From NCBI RefSeq assembly GCF_036898095.1, contig NC_090767.1, forward strand, positions 34,062,480-34,126,479: a stretch of DNA of 64,000 bases, in the 5' to 3' direction. This DNA comes from Palaemon carinicauda (lineage: Eukaryota > Arthropoda > Malacostraca > Decapoda > Palaemonidae). The notes beneath the pieces are model-generated. The model was not told the DNA's origin, ran no database searches, and saw only the letters and a list, made by a program, of their open reading frames with translations. This document shows, one piece after another, positions 11,491-23,731 of the stretch (the stretch's first letter is position 1; each line of letters opens with the position of its first letter). The translations under genes and the position numbers were made by a program.

Positions 11491-12586
11491 AGTGCAAACC
11501 CCAAGTTCTTATGACAAAGACCATAGCAATAACATCAAAAGACTTGGCCTTACAGAAACAATCCTACAACTAAAACCTGACACAACACAAAGTACAATAC
11601 ACATTCCACCATGGAAAAAACAAGTTGCTAAATTCAACTACACCAAACTCCCAAGGGCAAAAGAAAACTGCACAATAGAAGAACTTAGAAACGCAGCAGA
11701 AGCAGCTATAACCTCTGTAGAGACAATAGGGGCACAGATCTACTATACTGATGGTACAGTAGATCCTGGAACCCAAACAGCAGGAGCGGCAGTTCACTCC
11801 TGCAAGTTCACAGCTTGCTGGAGAACATCCAATAATGTCTCCACCCTGCAGACAGAGCTTGTTGCAATACAGCAAGCATTAAAATACTCTATTGAAAATG
11901 AGGAAGGACCAGTAGTCATCCATACTGATTCACGATCCTCAGTGCAGGCCCTACAGCAGGACAAAAACAAAGAAAACAAATCCCTGATAGCGGACATTAA
12001 AATCCTCTTACATCAACATAATGAAAGAAACAGACTAGTAACTATAAACTGGATCCCCAGTCACATCGGGATACCAGGGAATGAAAAGGCTGATGAGCTA
12101 GCCAAAAGCACCAAACACATTCACAATGTACAGGTGCGCATAAAGCCTGCACTGCAACAAATCAAAACCAAAATAAAGACACAGCTCAAGGACAACCTAA
12201 TCAAGGAACTACATATGAGGATAGAGAATGGCTCTCCCTCTGCAACATGGTACAAATGGGCATCGGAACTAGAACCCCCTCCCATAGACAGATACACCCC
12301 AAGAAAACTGGCAGTATGTATATACAAACTCCGGCTGGGTTACAAAGCAAACTGGGAACTCGTAGATGACATCCAGAGAAGGTGTGAACACTGTGATGTC
12401 ATACCACAACAAGCCCTCCTGCACTATCTACTAGAATGCATAAAAAAAGCACAGCTACGAGGTGATCTACTTGTTGACACCAACACACCACATGCCGTAA
12501 AAGAGGCTGCCACACTGGCAAAAGCAATTGTCGAAAGCATAGACACACATGCACAGTTGCTTTCAACACTACCTCCACCAAGGTAA
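11417..12586 (+). CDS. RNase H domain ORF of non-LTR element (389 codons)
   Basis: The frame is open for 389 codons but is the C-terminal part of the retrotransposon polyprotein rather than a separate gene. RNase H, which removes the RNA strand of the hybrid, is shown by YYTDGTVD (near 11741), TELVAIQQAL (near 11857), IHTDSRSSVQAL (near 11919) and WIPSHIGIPGNEKADELAK (12053-12109): the usual D, E, D and H/D acid set is visible. A C-terminal Cys/His segment (CEHCDVIPQQALLHYLLEC) resembles the zinc-binding tail of related elements. It is joined to the upstream RT by a one-base frameshift. The first ATG is not a real start. Confidence 0.85.
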   Translation: MQRCSCQTDSITKRRVREELSKHPEVQTPSSYDKDHSNNIKRLGLTETILQLKPDTTQSTIHIPPWKKQVAKFNYTKLPRAKENCTIEELRNAAEAAITSVETIGAQIYYTDGTVDPGTQTAGAAVHSCKFTACWRTSNNVSTLQTELVAIQQALKYSIENEEGPVVIHTDSRSSVQALQQDKNKENKSLIADIKILLHQHNERNRLVTINWIPSHIGIPGNEKADELAKSTKHIHNVQVRIKPALQQIKTKIKTQLKDNLIKELHMRIENGSPSATWYKWASELEPPPIDRYTPRKLAVCIYKLRLGYKANWELVDDIQRRCEHCDVIPQQALLHYLLECIKKAQLRGDLLVDTNTPHAVKEAATLAKAIVESIDTHAQLLSTLPPPR

Positions 12587-12907
12587 GACCTCTTCATTCC
12601 ATGCACCATCTCATCCCCTCATTGTAAGGCTCTATTCACATCACCCCCTTTCACTTCTCAACTAACCTACCACTACAAATCTCTCCGCAGGGACCCTAGG
12701 GAGTAAAGGGTTGGACAACCCCACCTGCACAATTTTTCTCTAATCTTCAAAAGCCTTACACCCCCACTTTTCAAACTACCACTATCCGAGAAATGATGGC
12801 CCTCTACCACTACCACCATCATCCTTACCCTATCCACATCTTTTTCTACTACTAAAAACCTTTCAAATTTCCATTAATGCAACTACCTTAAAATTTTTAC
12901 AGATCAC

Positions 12908-12973
12908 CTACGGGCCAACCAAGGGAAAGGCCCGTGCCAACAACAAGTGTTGGCTTTAATACCCCAACAACAA
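12908..12973 (+). repeat. 66-bp double-hairpin sequence, downstream copy
   Basis: Second identical copy of the double hairpin, here in the expected place at the 3' end of the RT/RNase H element, followed by CAATGTG. The untranslated stretch 12587-12907 is C-rich and A-rich and has no other feature. Confidence 0.9.
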
Positions 12974-14430
12974 CAATGTGTCATTAAGAACGTAAGATCC
13001 GAGTTACTAGACTCTTTCTGGGGTACCATTGTTGGGCAATCTTGTCCAAGTCGTTCTGCCCCTAAATCCAATATAGAATAGTTATGCTCTTAGCTCTAGC
13101 TATATAATGGACAATAGAGGACACTGTCTATTCTTCTCTCTGACACTTATGTCTGCTTTTAGTGTAAATGCGTTACTCACCTTATTCCTAGAAGGGGTTA
13201 CAATCCAGTGCGATGTAAAATCCCCTTGTAATTCTTGCAAGAAGGGTCGTCTTCTTAGTGGGAATCAAGTATACCATTCGTAAAAGGAAGAAGGCTAAAC
13301 AAGATCGTTCCCCATCAACAGCTTTCTCCTCGATAGGAGAAAAGATGATGCCTACATTTTCTAGCCCTGTACTTATCATTTTTTATCATTCATTACATGA
13401 GTTTTCCAGAACTTCGATAATAAAGGAAGGCAGCCAGTTCTTTGTTCTTGAGCATGAGAATATGGTTTTCTCCTGCCCTTCTTAGTCAGGCCAAGAATGC
13501 CATGAGTGATTACGATCCTGTAGCATCTGTTGCTTTACAGACTGAGGATAATGTCTCAGTAGAAGGGCCATTGATAGCTCCAGAGTTCAAGATTTTTACA
13601 CGTTTTCCATCTCCTCCGAGCATTTCGAGTTGCAACCATTTGAATAGGGCAGATGTAGGGGACCAAGGAGATTCCTCGCTTGTTCCCGAGATTTATCCTT
13701 CAGACCTACATGTATGAAATGATTCACCACAAAGTATGCCAACATGTAGCTTGGTAATGTACAAGTACTGAAATCGATCTCCTTTGGAGGATTCCTACTA
13801 TTCACCCTTGAGAGTGTCTCTGGAACAAACTCTTCCCTCAACTCTTCAAAGCACTACAGATGAAATTTCCCCCCAGAGAACCGTAGAGAAAAGGTTACTA
13901 GTGTCCTTATAGGTTTCTTGGATAGTTTTGATTTCAATAACTGTCACAGTCTTACTTTTCAAACTAAAGGACGATTAAAACAAAGAAAATGTATCTGAAA
14001 GACTTTTTTTCACAAGAGAAGTCAATCCAGAAGAGAACACAGGGATACAACCTACCTTATAGGGTACTACAGTAATGTCATGGGAATTGCAACTGGTAGG
14101 TGGCCCTCCACTCCTAGTTAGTAAGAAGGTCTGTTAAGTTAGGTTAGGTGGGATCCTTCATTTAGGTCGTATCTCTTTTCTTTGTTTTACTTTGGAAATA
14201 TGGTTTTTCATATCTATTTTTTTTTTGTGTTTCTAACATCTTAATACTTGAAAAATGCAGTCTCGGACAAATGTCAACATCAGGAGTAATCAAATTACAT
14301 CAGGAACACCACTTATTTTCTTGTAAAGGTTATTGTACTGATAAAGTTAAGGGTGTCTGTTTTCAGTTTAATTTTTCCCATCCCGAGTACCTGTCTTGGC
14401 CCTTTGAGCTGTGAATTGGATTGTATCCAG
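12974..14430. other. Spacer, two unrecognised short frames
   Basis: Overlapping plus frames at 13258-13485 (75 codons) and 13442-13717 (91 codons) are unlike any family I recognise; the second reads AMSDYDPVASVALQTEDNV, which is not low complexity but has no support. A short TTAGG-like patch (GTTAAGTTAGGTTAGGTGGG) occurs near 14132-14151. Confidence 0.3.
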
Positions 14431-14487
14431 GGGTACTCTTCCTTTCCCCGTATTCTCCACTTCCCTATTCTCATTATTGTTATTGTT
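14431..14487 (-). repeat. Non-LTR 3' tail fragment
   Basis: GGTACTCTTCCTTTCCCC, TATTC-CACTTCCCTATTCT and (ATTGTT)n are shared with 18585-18650, where they lie downstream of a minus-strand RT C-terminus. On the minus strand this is therefore a 3' untranslated tail with (AACAAT)n. It directly abuts inverted repeat copy 1 at about 14488. Confidence 0.55.
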
Positions 14488-15690
14488 GATATAGTTAACT
14501 GCAACCAACGAATAGAAAAAGTCATGGTAGTCCTAGTCCAAAGTAGATAGTGGCCAGCAAAAGAAACATAACCAGTTTATAATTTTCCGATAGATTTGCT
14601 TCATAGATGATAAGGCAAAAGTGTCTTAGCTCACGACGGGTTGCAAGTGTGCAAGAGCCTGTGCATAGTCTTAGCTTGGAGAATCAATTCTGGCAACCCA
14701 ACATTTTCTTTCCCTGGCAATCAGTATTGAGTTAGACTGTAGCTCACACAATTCCATATCAACTTCAATTGGGTTGTTAAGTGACTGAAGAATAATCTAC
14801 AGCTTCTTGAAGTCTCTAAATCTGTTTTCAAATTGAAGATATTTGGCAAAAACCATAAAAACTCTGACTTCACATCATCTGTCATGAGCTTGCAACAGGA
14901 TGAACGGTATGCAACGCCGCTCTTTCTTAAGGAAGCACTGAATAGTAACAGCTTCCTGTGGAAAGCTTCAATGTACCCAACCAGTTGAGAAACAATTTGT
15001 TACTTGCCTTGTAAGCGCAAATAAAGTATGTTCAAATAGGTGGTTATATCTGTGAGAAATGCCAAAGCAAATAAAGTTTATAGGAAGTAAAGATGTCGGT
15101 GAACCGGAAACAATTTAGCGAACTGTACTTCACTAGATTCTTTGTTCAGTTCTTCAAGAAAAGATATAGATCTTCTGCGTCATTGTAACATTAACACCTC
15201 TGATTACATTCCCTATCCTGACCGTACTGTGTGGATGGTATCATTTATCTTTAATACTTTGCCAGATAATAATTCTTGGTGGATAATGCATTACAGTGTG
15301 ATAAAATCATATCTATTTTCCCTGAGTGAACCAAGCTCACTCCCTTATTGACAGTCAAAGCTTTTTCACGATCCGTTACAATACATAAGCTTTTTTGAAA
15401 TCCTCCATATTCATTGACAACTGACTCACGTGCAGCATAAATATCCAAGATTCTTGTACAACCATTTAAGAATTTCTTCATCTTCTTAACATAAAGGTGG
15501 GTTTACAGGGTTGGACGGTTCATCAAACCAGGTTGTCGAGACTGCTTGTCAAGTGATTTGAAGAGGTGGAGTCAGTCATAAAGGCATAAAGTTTGTGAAC
15601 AATGAAGCCCCACCCACAAAAGTCAAGTGACCCATTCTAGTGTGCGTTGATGCATTTTTGAGTGGGTTGCCGGCGTCTGCAGACTCACCA
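14488..15690 (+). repeat. 1.2-kb repeat family D, copy 1 of an inverted pair
   Basis: About 1.2 kb align to 24888-26104 in inverted orientation, with substitutions and small indels across the whole length. Coding-like patches occur on both strands: SSVMSLQ-DERYATPLFLKEAL on plus (near 14880) and SLCIVTDREKALTVNKGVSL then ILSHCNALSTKN on minus (15300-15370). The TDREKAL and SHCNAL spacing recalls the catalytic region of some DNA transposases (MULE or hAT type), but I cannot assign it. The right end also contains a CINAH block shared with ORF1 relics, so the family may be composite. Confidence 0.75.
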
Positions 15691-16619
15691 GAGCGTTTTA
15701 CTTTTGACTGGTCATTTCCCTGAGGGCGAGCGATGCCCTTTGGTCCCCCAACGTTGTAGAGAGAGCTGAAAAAGCTTTTCTACATGGCCGGTTGGTGATG
15801 GCGAGTACTGCTGCAAAAGGTATGTTTAAGGGTGCCGTACGCTATTGCTATTGGGGTGTCTCCTAGTTCACCAATGTGACAGGCCGGGAGTAGGTTGTGA
15901 CTCAAAGGCGAGATGACAGCAACTAATTATTCTATTATAGACACATCGTGTATATACTGTATACACACTAAGTCACAGAATAAAAGTAAAAAATACAACA
16001 TGCTATTTCTTGTCCAACCAGCAACCAGTTCTGTTAACTGTTAACAATGAGAAATAGGCAGACAGGTTGATGCAAGTTGCTGTCAGTGCGAGGGGAGAGC
16101 GAAGATACAAAAGATAATATATACAAAAAGAGAAATGTCATTACTATTTACGATCGTGTGACACACAGGTGGTACAATAGTCTAGTTGGTGGTGTCACCT
16201 ATTTACGTTGTTGATAGTTATTTAAAATGTGTGCTGGTGTTGGATGAGGTCAAATCTCCAGGAATGTGTTTCTTAAAGAATATTTAAAAAAGAAAAAAAA
16301 CTGTTATTGTGAATCTGGGTTGCATACTGTAGATGGATGGTTTTAATCTGGTTTTGCCAGACTGAATTTAGACAGAGTACTCTGCAATTATTTAGAAATA
16401 TGATGAATTGATATGCATATCATTTATTTCATTTTCTCCATGACAAGATACTAGTTTGGATTCTTATTTAAAATTTATTGTTAGAATGAATATTTTTTGT
16501 TGCTTTTGAATTAGCTCTCTGTTAATACCCTTAAATATCATAAATACTGTGGAAGCTTTCGACTTTAATTAGAAGTTTAGAACAATCTTTTTAACCTCGA
16601 GGAATCAAACCCATGACTT
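15691..16619. other. Spacer, nothing recognised
   Basis: Moderately GC-rich to 15900, then AT-rich. No frame over 60 codons with a recognisable domain. Confidence 0.35.
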
Positions 16620-17139
16620 GAAGTGTGATTAAGGTTCTTATGTCCCTAAATATTGAACCGTACGAATCAATTCGTAAGGCTGTTGATTGAGATCTCAAAT
16701 TTAAAACAGTTTATCTCCTTGCCCTAGTATCCTCAAAGATGTTAAGGCGGTCCGTGGTCTTTCTTACCTTGTTTCACACTCCAAAAGGGTCAAGAAATTG
16801 GTCTCTCACATTTGTACTCAATTTTATAGTCAACACCTAAAATTCTTCTGTTAATGACTTTCGGTTTGACTTCTCCATATTCTTAATCAACTGTTGATAA
16901 TGATAGTTTGCTACGGTGTCCAGTTAGAGACACAAATTAGAAAATATAAATCTTCGGGAGAAGTATCTACTAGGGCCTCTAAAGAAGCACATGATATCCA
17001 TGGTATTCACGCAACCATGGCTTTCCCTAAGAACCATTCAGTAGCACAGTTACTTGGAGCAGGAGTCTGGAAGAGTTGCTGCAGAAATTCACACTCCAGT
17101 AGGGCATATAGCCTTGTGTTGATTTTCCAGCTAGATTGA
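16620..17139 (+). pseudogene. Tyrosine recombinase relic of a second retroelement lineage
   Basis: Two separated blocks match the catalytic core of tyrosine recombinases found in DIRS/Ngaro-type retroelements. Near 16711-16740 a frame reads YLLALVSSKM, the block that normally carries the first catalytic Arg, followed by SRNWSLTFVLNF. The 81-codon frame at 16894-17139 reads AHDIHGIHATMAFPKN, then VAQLLGAGVWKS and SSRAYSL: the H-x2-R box (here H-x2-H, so the Arg is lost), the helix with a Trp, and the terminal Tyr position. The blocks differ from the recombinases in the two complete elements here. Stops and frame changes make it non-functional. Confidence 0.6.
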
Positions 17140-18578
17140 CAGCTCGGGAAATGCATGTATGACCTCTTGTTCTCCTTTCATGAGAGCATCATCAGTAAGT
17201 GGACACTCATGCAGGTGAGTACACTAATAAGGATGGATGTGTTGTGCCATCGGATGTTAGAATGCCAGGACTTCGCTCCTGATCAGAAGAGGTCATGGTC
17301 AGTCAAGGTTAAATCTCAGAAGGATACCCTATCCACATCAGGGACTTCCTCCTTCCATCCTGGGGGAGACTCTCCATTTATTGACACCTGCACCTCAAGT
17401 CTTGATTAGAGGTAGAGGGAGATACCAGCCAAAAAGCGTCAATGCGCATAAAGGATCGGCAATCTCACCTGCCATATCCCCGATAGTGAAACTCTAGTTT
17501 GTATGGATAGAAAAAATGAAAATTATCTTAAAATTTTGTAGTTATTACAACACAGAAATTTACAGAACTTATGTTCATAGCAAAATCTTATATTGTTTAG
17601 TTGTTTTGATTATGTCTTCCATACTTCAATATTATATTTTTCTTTCTGCACCAGGCTGCCCCATTAGATCTCAATCGCTTTTGGCTTCCTGCTTTTCCAA
17701 TAACAATAATAATAATCATAATTAATATTAATGATGATATTTCAATGCAAACAAACAGAACAAACGGTTTGGCAAAGTTCCCTATACATAAGTTAGTCGA
17801 ACTGGCTGTTCAGTTTAGTTGAGATGAAATGAAGCTAAATCCAATGAAATCTCATTATTTACTATAGGAAAACATACATTTTCTGCTCATAATGTTTTAC
17901 GCTAAATGTAATTGATTTTGTTCAGTCGTAGACTCACTTCGCTTTTCGAAAAATAAAAAACATCAAGTGGTAACGTTGAGCTGCACACTTTAACATCAAT
18001 ATAACCTTAATAATGAACTGCATTCACTAACCACGAATAAAACTCAAATAAAAATAATCACTTTATGGTCGTGTCTTTGAAAGCCAAGGTCTTCTAGCAA
18101 CTATTGCTGTACTGGAGGTGGTGAAGGGTAGAGCCAAAAGGGTTAATTATATCTGGTGTACCATGGTAATTCCCATGAAACTTCCCTGCGACTTCTAAGT
18201 ATGGATCAATACAACCATATATCTTTGTATAAAAAGTTCCAAAATAAAAAAAAAAAAACGAAATTAGTAGAATCCGAACCCAGGCTTAGCACGGACAATG
18301 GTTTTAAAGGGGAAAAGGCTTGTAAAGTGACTGATGCATGCCCTTGAAGAGACAAGGAAACGAGGAGGCAAAATATAAAACCTCCTATGGAAACTTTCAT
18401 TAAGGTCAAGTAAAAGGTAACAGAAACACAATATGCAAAGATGATTCTGTAAAACTCAGTCCTGCAGACGACGCAGTAAAGATGAAATCACCATTCAAAG
18501 ACCCCTTTACCTTCATTATTTGTAAAATTAATTAACTGAAACCTCTGAAGAGCATGTACGATATGTTTACGCATACCT
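17140..18578. other. Spacer with possible LINE tail at 17660-17735
   Basis: An 84-codon plus frame (17155-17409) follows the recombinase relic but matches nothing known to me. CTTCCTGCTTTTCCAA followed by (AAT)n at 17685-17735 weakly resembles the 3' end of the 3968-5789 element. The rest is AT-rich without features. Confidence 0.35.
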
Positions 18579-19120
18579 AGAAACGGTACTCTTCCTTTCC
18601 CCATATTCCCCACTTCCCTATTCTTATTATTGTTGTTTCTTACATTGAAACAATGATACGATTTTCGATTGCTAAATGTTGTTAAGTCAGAAAACCATAG
18701 AGAAAGATCGTCTTCAAGTTTTCTGGCATCTTGAGTCGTTGACGCCAATATCAATTATTATAAATGAAAATAAAGGATTATTCAGTTAAAACCATAAAAT
18801 TCAAGACGAAAAAACAAATCTTGAATAGTTTTCAGAAGACCTGCTTTTGAAATGAATCTAAAAATTCTGCTCGCATAGTAGGACACATCATGTCTAAGAA
18901 TCTTGGGTAGTATGTACTCGCCATCCTCACCTCGAGCTTCAAACAGATATCTATTTCCTAATTTGTTGTAATTGGGGCATTCGGCCAACAAATGCCTCAC
19001 TGTTAAAGGTACCAGACAGTTATCACAATATGATTGATGTCGACCCTTCAGCAGAAACTCGTAAGTTAACCGAGTGTGACATATGCGACACGAAAAAGAC
19101 GTCCCACACTTTTGGGGCAT
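18579..19120 (-). pseudogene. Non-LTR RT C-terminal zinc domain plus 3' tail
   Basis: A 112-codon minus frame (18782-19120) contains CGTSFSCRICHTRLTYEFLL, then YCDNCLVPLTVRHLLAECPNY: the Cys/His C-terminal module that follows RT or RNase H in Jockey- and I-type elements (C-x2-C, then C-x2-C-x-LTVxHxLxxC). The downstream minus-strand sequence to 18579 is an untranslated tail with an AACAATAATAAG run, shared in part with 14431-14487. The RT palm is absent, so this is a strongly 5'-truncated copy. Confidence 0.75.
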
Positions 19121-21989
19121 TTCTTAATTTTTAGTCTCTGTTATTTTATTTTCACTATACTATCAAAGATTTTTTTCCAATCATTATAAAACAATAGCTT
19201 GACTGTAGTTAAGAATTTTATATAAATATTGGGTAATTAATATGTAATAAATAAGAAAATATTAGTTTTATAATAAAATTGGTAAACTCATGATGCAGCC
19301 TTTGTCCTTTGGCATCATTCCCCTAGCATTTCATGGGTTAAGACATACCAGTCCACCATTTTGTCAAGCGCCATCCCAGATATACTGGAAGTGGCTAAAG
19401 AATATCACATGTCGTGAAATGTAAGAGAGATTATGGGTAGACACTACTGGACCAAATTGGCAAAGATTCTTACAAAAGAGCAGCAAATGCCATCAACAGG
19501 AAATCGATGATCAAAGGGATCATTTCGGATACTTAACATCTCGCTAACAGAGAAGGTACGTCCTCAGTACGTACCGTCGCTCGAAAGAGTACGCAGGGAG
19601 ATATCGGTGCTCTCATCACAAGGTTCTGGACTTTCTTGCAGCTAGTAGAGGAATTATTTCCCACCATGAAGGGAGACACACTCTCTAATCCATTTTGAGT
19701 AATGTTAGCTGCGTAGCAAGTGGAACTTAGGGACAGGAGGTAACAAATGAGATTATTTCAAAATGCAAAACAAAACCCTAATAAAGCTTACAGTACACCA
19801 TATTGGATCTACTGAAAACAAGACTATTTACAAGAATTTATTTCTATTCATTGAACTGAATAATTAAGATAATTATAAAATTGCCATCAGTTGGATGACT
19901 TGACGAATAAGCGTCAAGGTAATCCCTCCCAAGAACCCTTTTAAAAAACCCTCTCAAACATGGGAATGGTGTATCCTGGCATATGCATGATACTTCATGC
20001 ATTATTCTTATGATTTCAAATTAATCTTTCCTGGCTGCTTTTAACATATTGAAAAAAAAAAAAAAAGAACAATTAGCTTTCCATCTGTAACAGATATTGA
20101 AGCATTTAACATATAGACATCAAATTATGCAATTAATATATTGAATTCCTTGAATGAATAAAGAATTATTGAAAGCGGAGGAATATTTATTATGTTTTTT
20201 ACCTATCAATCTAAATCTTTCAAACTTATACTAATATGTATTTCAAGCCAATTGTTCACGGAACTGATAAAGGACCTCAATCTATCATTATTGAGAGAAG
20301 GAAAAATAAACAATCAAAATCAAATGTTTTAAGAACAGCAACATCATTAAAAAAGATCTTTCATATATGAAATATAGAATCAAAAAAATAAATAATAGAA
20401 AAAGAGGGTATTATTTTACTGCATTACAGGGCAATGTAACCTAGGAAAAAAAAACTACTTTTTCTTATAGAAAAAATTACGCTCTCTTCGAGAATGACAT
20501 TCGTTCCCGTCGCAAATGATTAGTTTCAGAAATATCTATATCCTACGATAATGGGGGACCACCAGTGAGAACTCGGGGTTTTGGGTGGGAAAATCATACT
20601 GGGGAAACGATTTATAAACGTAAAACAAGCCTTTTCTTCTCCATACATTACCTTCTTGGATGTATAATAATCGGAGGAAAAGACAAAACCGTATAATTGG
20701 ATAAACCTTCTGCGCAAAAACCCCGCCTCCCTACGCAGAGACTTTTCCTCCACCAATAGGATTTCTTCTTCTCTAATCATGAAATGTTCAAGTCTATTAC
20801 TTGATTAGTTATGTAATACCCTCGTATGCATATTACGTTTGACCCCAGTATTACTCGTTTTATTATTCGATACCTTATAAAATCCCCTCATTTTATATAC
20901 CCATCAAATATTATTTATCATACATTCCATTTTATCTTCATATATTACTTTTATACATTTTGTTATTACCTTGTCACTCCCAGATTTCACATGAATACTT
21001 GCTCTGGACAAGTTTCACATTCTGTTCATTCATGTTTACTCTTTCTCTCACCTTACAATTCATACCTGCATTCATCACCGTCGAACATCAATCTGCTCCC
21101 GGGCCCAAAACCCTGTTGAGTTTCTATCCATGACTGTGGTAAATATATATTAATTATTGTAGGAAGGCAAATAACTGGTTACAGGTACTTTACGGGACAT
21201 ACTGCGGTACTCTGCACAAAGACAGATATTACATCACCTTGAACCTTCTACAATGATACGCAATATAGCACTTATTTTGGAATGAACTATAGCGCAGTCT
21301 ACTTTATTTGTTGATTTGAACATAAACATAGATACTGTATTAATAATTATTGTAAACAAAAAATCATACCCTTAACATTTTACTTCTGGACATTGTTCAT
21401 TTTTATGGGGTAATATATTGTAGATATGTGATTCCCTAAGCAATGCGCATGAGGTGACGGCAACATTTCAGAATTGCGTCATGCTTCAAAACTGTGTAGG
21501 ACTCAGTATGAAAACGGTTAGTGGTCATTATAAAAAATATATACACTTAGCTAATCTTAATTTGTATCCATATTATACAGTACAGTGTTAGAGTAATGTA
21601 TTGTTTATGGAAATGTAGGCTACGTGTGGGGAGAGTTGTCAAATAGTCAAGTCATCCGAATAAAAACAGGAAACACTTGCTTTACTGTTAAACATGACTC
21701 TAGTGATAGAGTAATGACATGCTGTATATTACTGCAATATGCACTAGAGTATCAGATATCAGAGCATGACATTATCTGCAAATCCAAAATCTGCTATTTT
21801 ATTATGCAATAGAGTGAATAAAGCCAGTTAGTTCAAAGTACCTAAGGAAATTGTGTAGCTGTTGTGTGCCTCTTGAGTACTTACTTAATTTACATAATTA
21901 CTTAATGCACTTAATTACTTATTTACTTTGAAAAAGGCTTCAATTTCCTTTTGAGAGCCTTGATAATGTTATCAGTTGTTTAGCTACGG
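19121..21989. other. AT-rich spacer, no assigned gene
   Basis: No domain is recognisable. A GC-richer patch at 19530-19690 looks like decayed coding DNA but I cannot place it. Frames at 20526-20780 (minus) and 20826-21119 (plus, 97 codons, dominated by aromatic and Ser/Thr codons of AT-rich DNA) have no support. 21420-21560 includes a slightly GC-richer stretch without features. Confidence 0.35.
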
Positions 21990-22350
21990 GCTGCCAACGT
22001 AAGACCCCGTGTTCAGCAAAAGGATGGGCAATCTATCAAGCACCGGATGTCTAGAGGGAGCTTGTTGTCATTTCTGATGTTGAAACCACACAACATGAAC
22101 TTCTACGATATGCTAAATAATTTTTAGAGATATATAACAATGATAAAGCTGAGTTTTGATAAGTCATGTTGGTAAAGAAGACTCTGAAGGGCAGCCAGTT
22201 TACTATATAATATACCTTCAGTGGGAAAATTTCTACGTTTTGTAATGGGGTAAAATATAAAACAAATGTTCTAAATTCTCCAGAAATGCACCAGATCTAG
22301 CACAAGCACCCCGAAATTAGAACTCTGGTGACCAGTTAGACTGAGATGAT
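21990..22350. repeat. Dispersed repeat family A, copy 2
   Basis: Same orientation as copy 1 at 9245-9660. Shared anchors include AATAATTTTTAGAGATATAT, GAAGACTCTGAAGGGCAGCC and AGAACTCTGGTGACCAGTTA. More diverged than copy 1 by indels; the copy 1 short frame is not retained, arguing that the family is non-coding. Confidence 0.75.
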
Positions 22351-22649
22351 ATGTTGTACTTAGTAGGTTATATGATTCTGTTGCAAATGAGAGAACTTGC
22401 GAGTATATAATACTTATATGTAAATAACTCTTTAATGTATGATATTTTCAATATCTAAACAAAAACTTCTTCTTTTTATCAATTTCTAATTAATTTAAGA
22501 ATAAGGATTTGTCAAACAAATGCTCTTTCTTCTGATATTCTTAACTTTCAATATGTTGCATCAGTGATTAAGTCTTGAGCATTTTAAGAGCCGACATTCT
22601 TTTTTCAATCTGTTATCTTGTTACTTGATATTATCATGCGATTGTAGTA

Positions 22650-22830
22650 GCCTTTGTATATCAGTGGCCAGTTCCTCCCGCAAGTATTGAAAATGGACGG
22701 CAACTAACCTAAAATTTTCTCCCTAGCCTAACCTACAAGCCATGTCCATACCTACTTACCTAATCAGGGGGCTAACAACCCCGTGCAACCCTCCATACAT
22801 TGCTGTATTCTAAGTTAGCCATAATGATAC
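22650..22830. repeat. Dispersed repeat family B, copy 1
   Basis: The segment beginning CCTTTGTATATCAGTGGCCA is repeated at 28578-28706, including CCTAACCTACAAGCC and GTATTCTAAGTT. A 69-codon frame starting at 22800 follows but is not supported as a gene. The second copy ends at the edge of DIRS element 1. Confidence 0.75.
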
Positions 22831-23731
22831 ATACAGGTGGCCACTATCATACGTACAGCCCCGATTGTATTCAGCCGATGACTGGTAGGAACATTTTAAG
22901 TTTGTTGGGACAGACTGGGTGTAGAATTTCTAAACTTATGACTGAAAACCCTAATTTTAAAAGGAAAACAAACGTTAGAACGCCACTTGACATAAGGTTC
23001 TCCACCTAATCTAACCTAGGAGCCGTATACTTAACTACAGGGGCAGCCGTACTCCTAGCTAGCTTTCCCTAAGACTAAGCCTCAACCTCGTGTTTGCTAC
23101 CCAACCAGCTTCACTCATTATAAGACAACAATGTATCATAATATTCAGTAAATTCTAAAACTAGATTTTTATCCTCGTATTTCAGTTCAAAATAAACAAC
23201 TTCCCATAAAGACAGTTGACAAATTAGTAAAAAAGTTTACACCTGTCCCAATGAACTACATCCACCCCCATATATTACAAACTGAATCAAAAGTCTTAAA
23301 CAAATGTATTTTTGGTAAAAAGCTTGAAATTTACATAATTATAGCAAAGATAAAGCTTACCCTATACTCGTCCGATTTCAGTCAGTCTAGTCTAAAATTT
23401 CACATCTGAGCAATTCACCATTGCGAATAAATCGACTTCTGTTAACCAAAGGATAGAATTGGGTTGCTATCTAAAGATATATCCGACAGCGGTTGGTAAT
23501 CCTAGGGCACGATTCTTGATCAAGGATGTATGGCCACTTTTGTGCCAGCCATATACTATCCTGGGAGAGGATCTCCCTACCACCTCAAGAACACGTTTAC
23601 CCATCACAAGGGACACCTAGTTCCCTCCCAGGCTTACCCGGCACAGGGGACTCCAGCATGTAGTCCTGCTTTCTGCTGGTGGGCTGTAATTCTTAGCCCC
23701 TCAGTCAGGAGTTGACCTACAGATAAGTAAC
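22831..23731. other. Spacer leading into ORF1 relic
   Basis: AT-rich to 23480, then GC-richer from 23500. A 61-codon plus frame (23530-23715) just upstream of the Cys-rich ORF1 block may be its decayed N-terminal continuation, but no domain shows this. Confidence 0.3.

Larger units (their letters stand above)
10114..12973 (+). mobile_element. I-clade-like non-LTR retrotransposon copy
   Basis: The copy contains RT followed by RNase H on the plus strand and ends with a 66-bp sequence at 12908-12973. An identical 66 bp (10114-10179) sits immediately before the coding part. The 3' end finishes in (CAA)n, a plausible tail. Because the same 3'-terminal sequence precedes the RT, the simplest reading is a 3' end of one copy fused head-to-tail with a 5'-truncated second copy. 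RT plus a C-terminal RNase H is typical of the I group (I, Nimb, Ingi/Vingi). ORF1 and endonuclease are absent. Confidence 0.8.

Noticed and set aside
13258..13717. Two overlapping 75-91 codon frames as exons of a host gene
   Set aside because: No convincing splice sites at both ends and no recognisable family; kept only as spacer content.
20826..21119. 97-codon plus frame as a gene
   Set aside because: Composition reflects AT-rich DNA; no domain or upstream signal.
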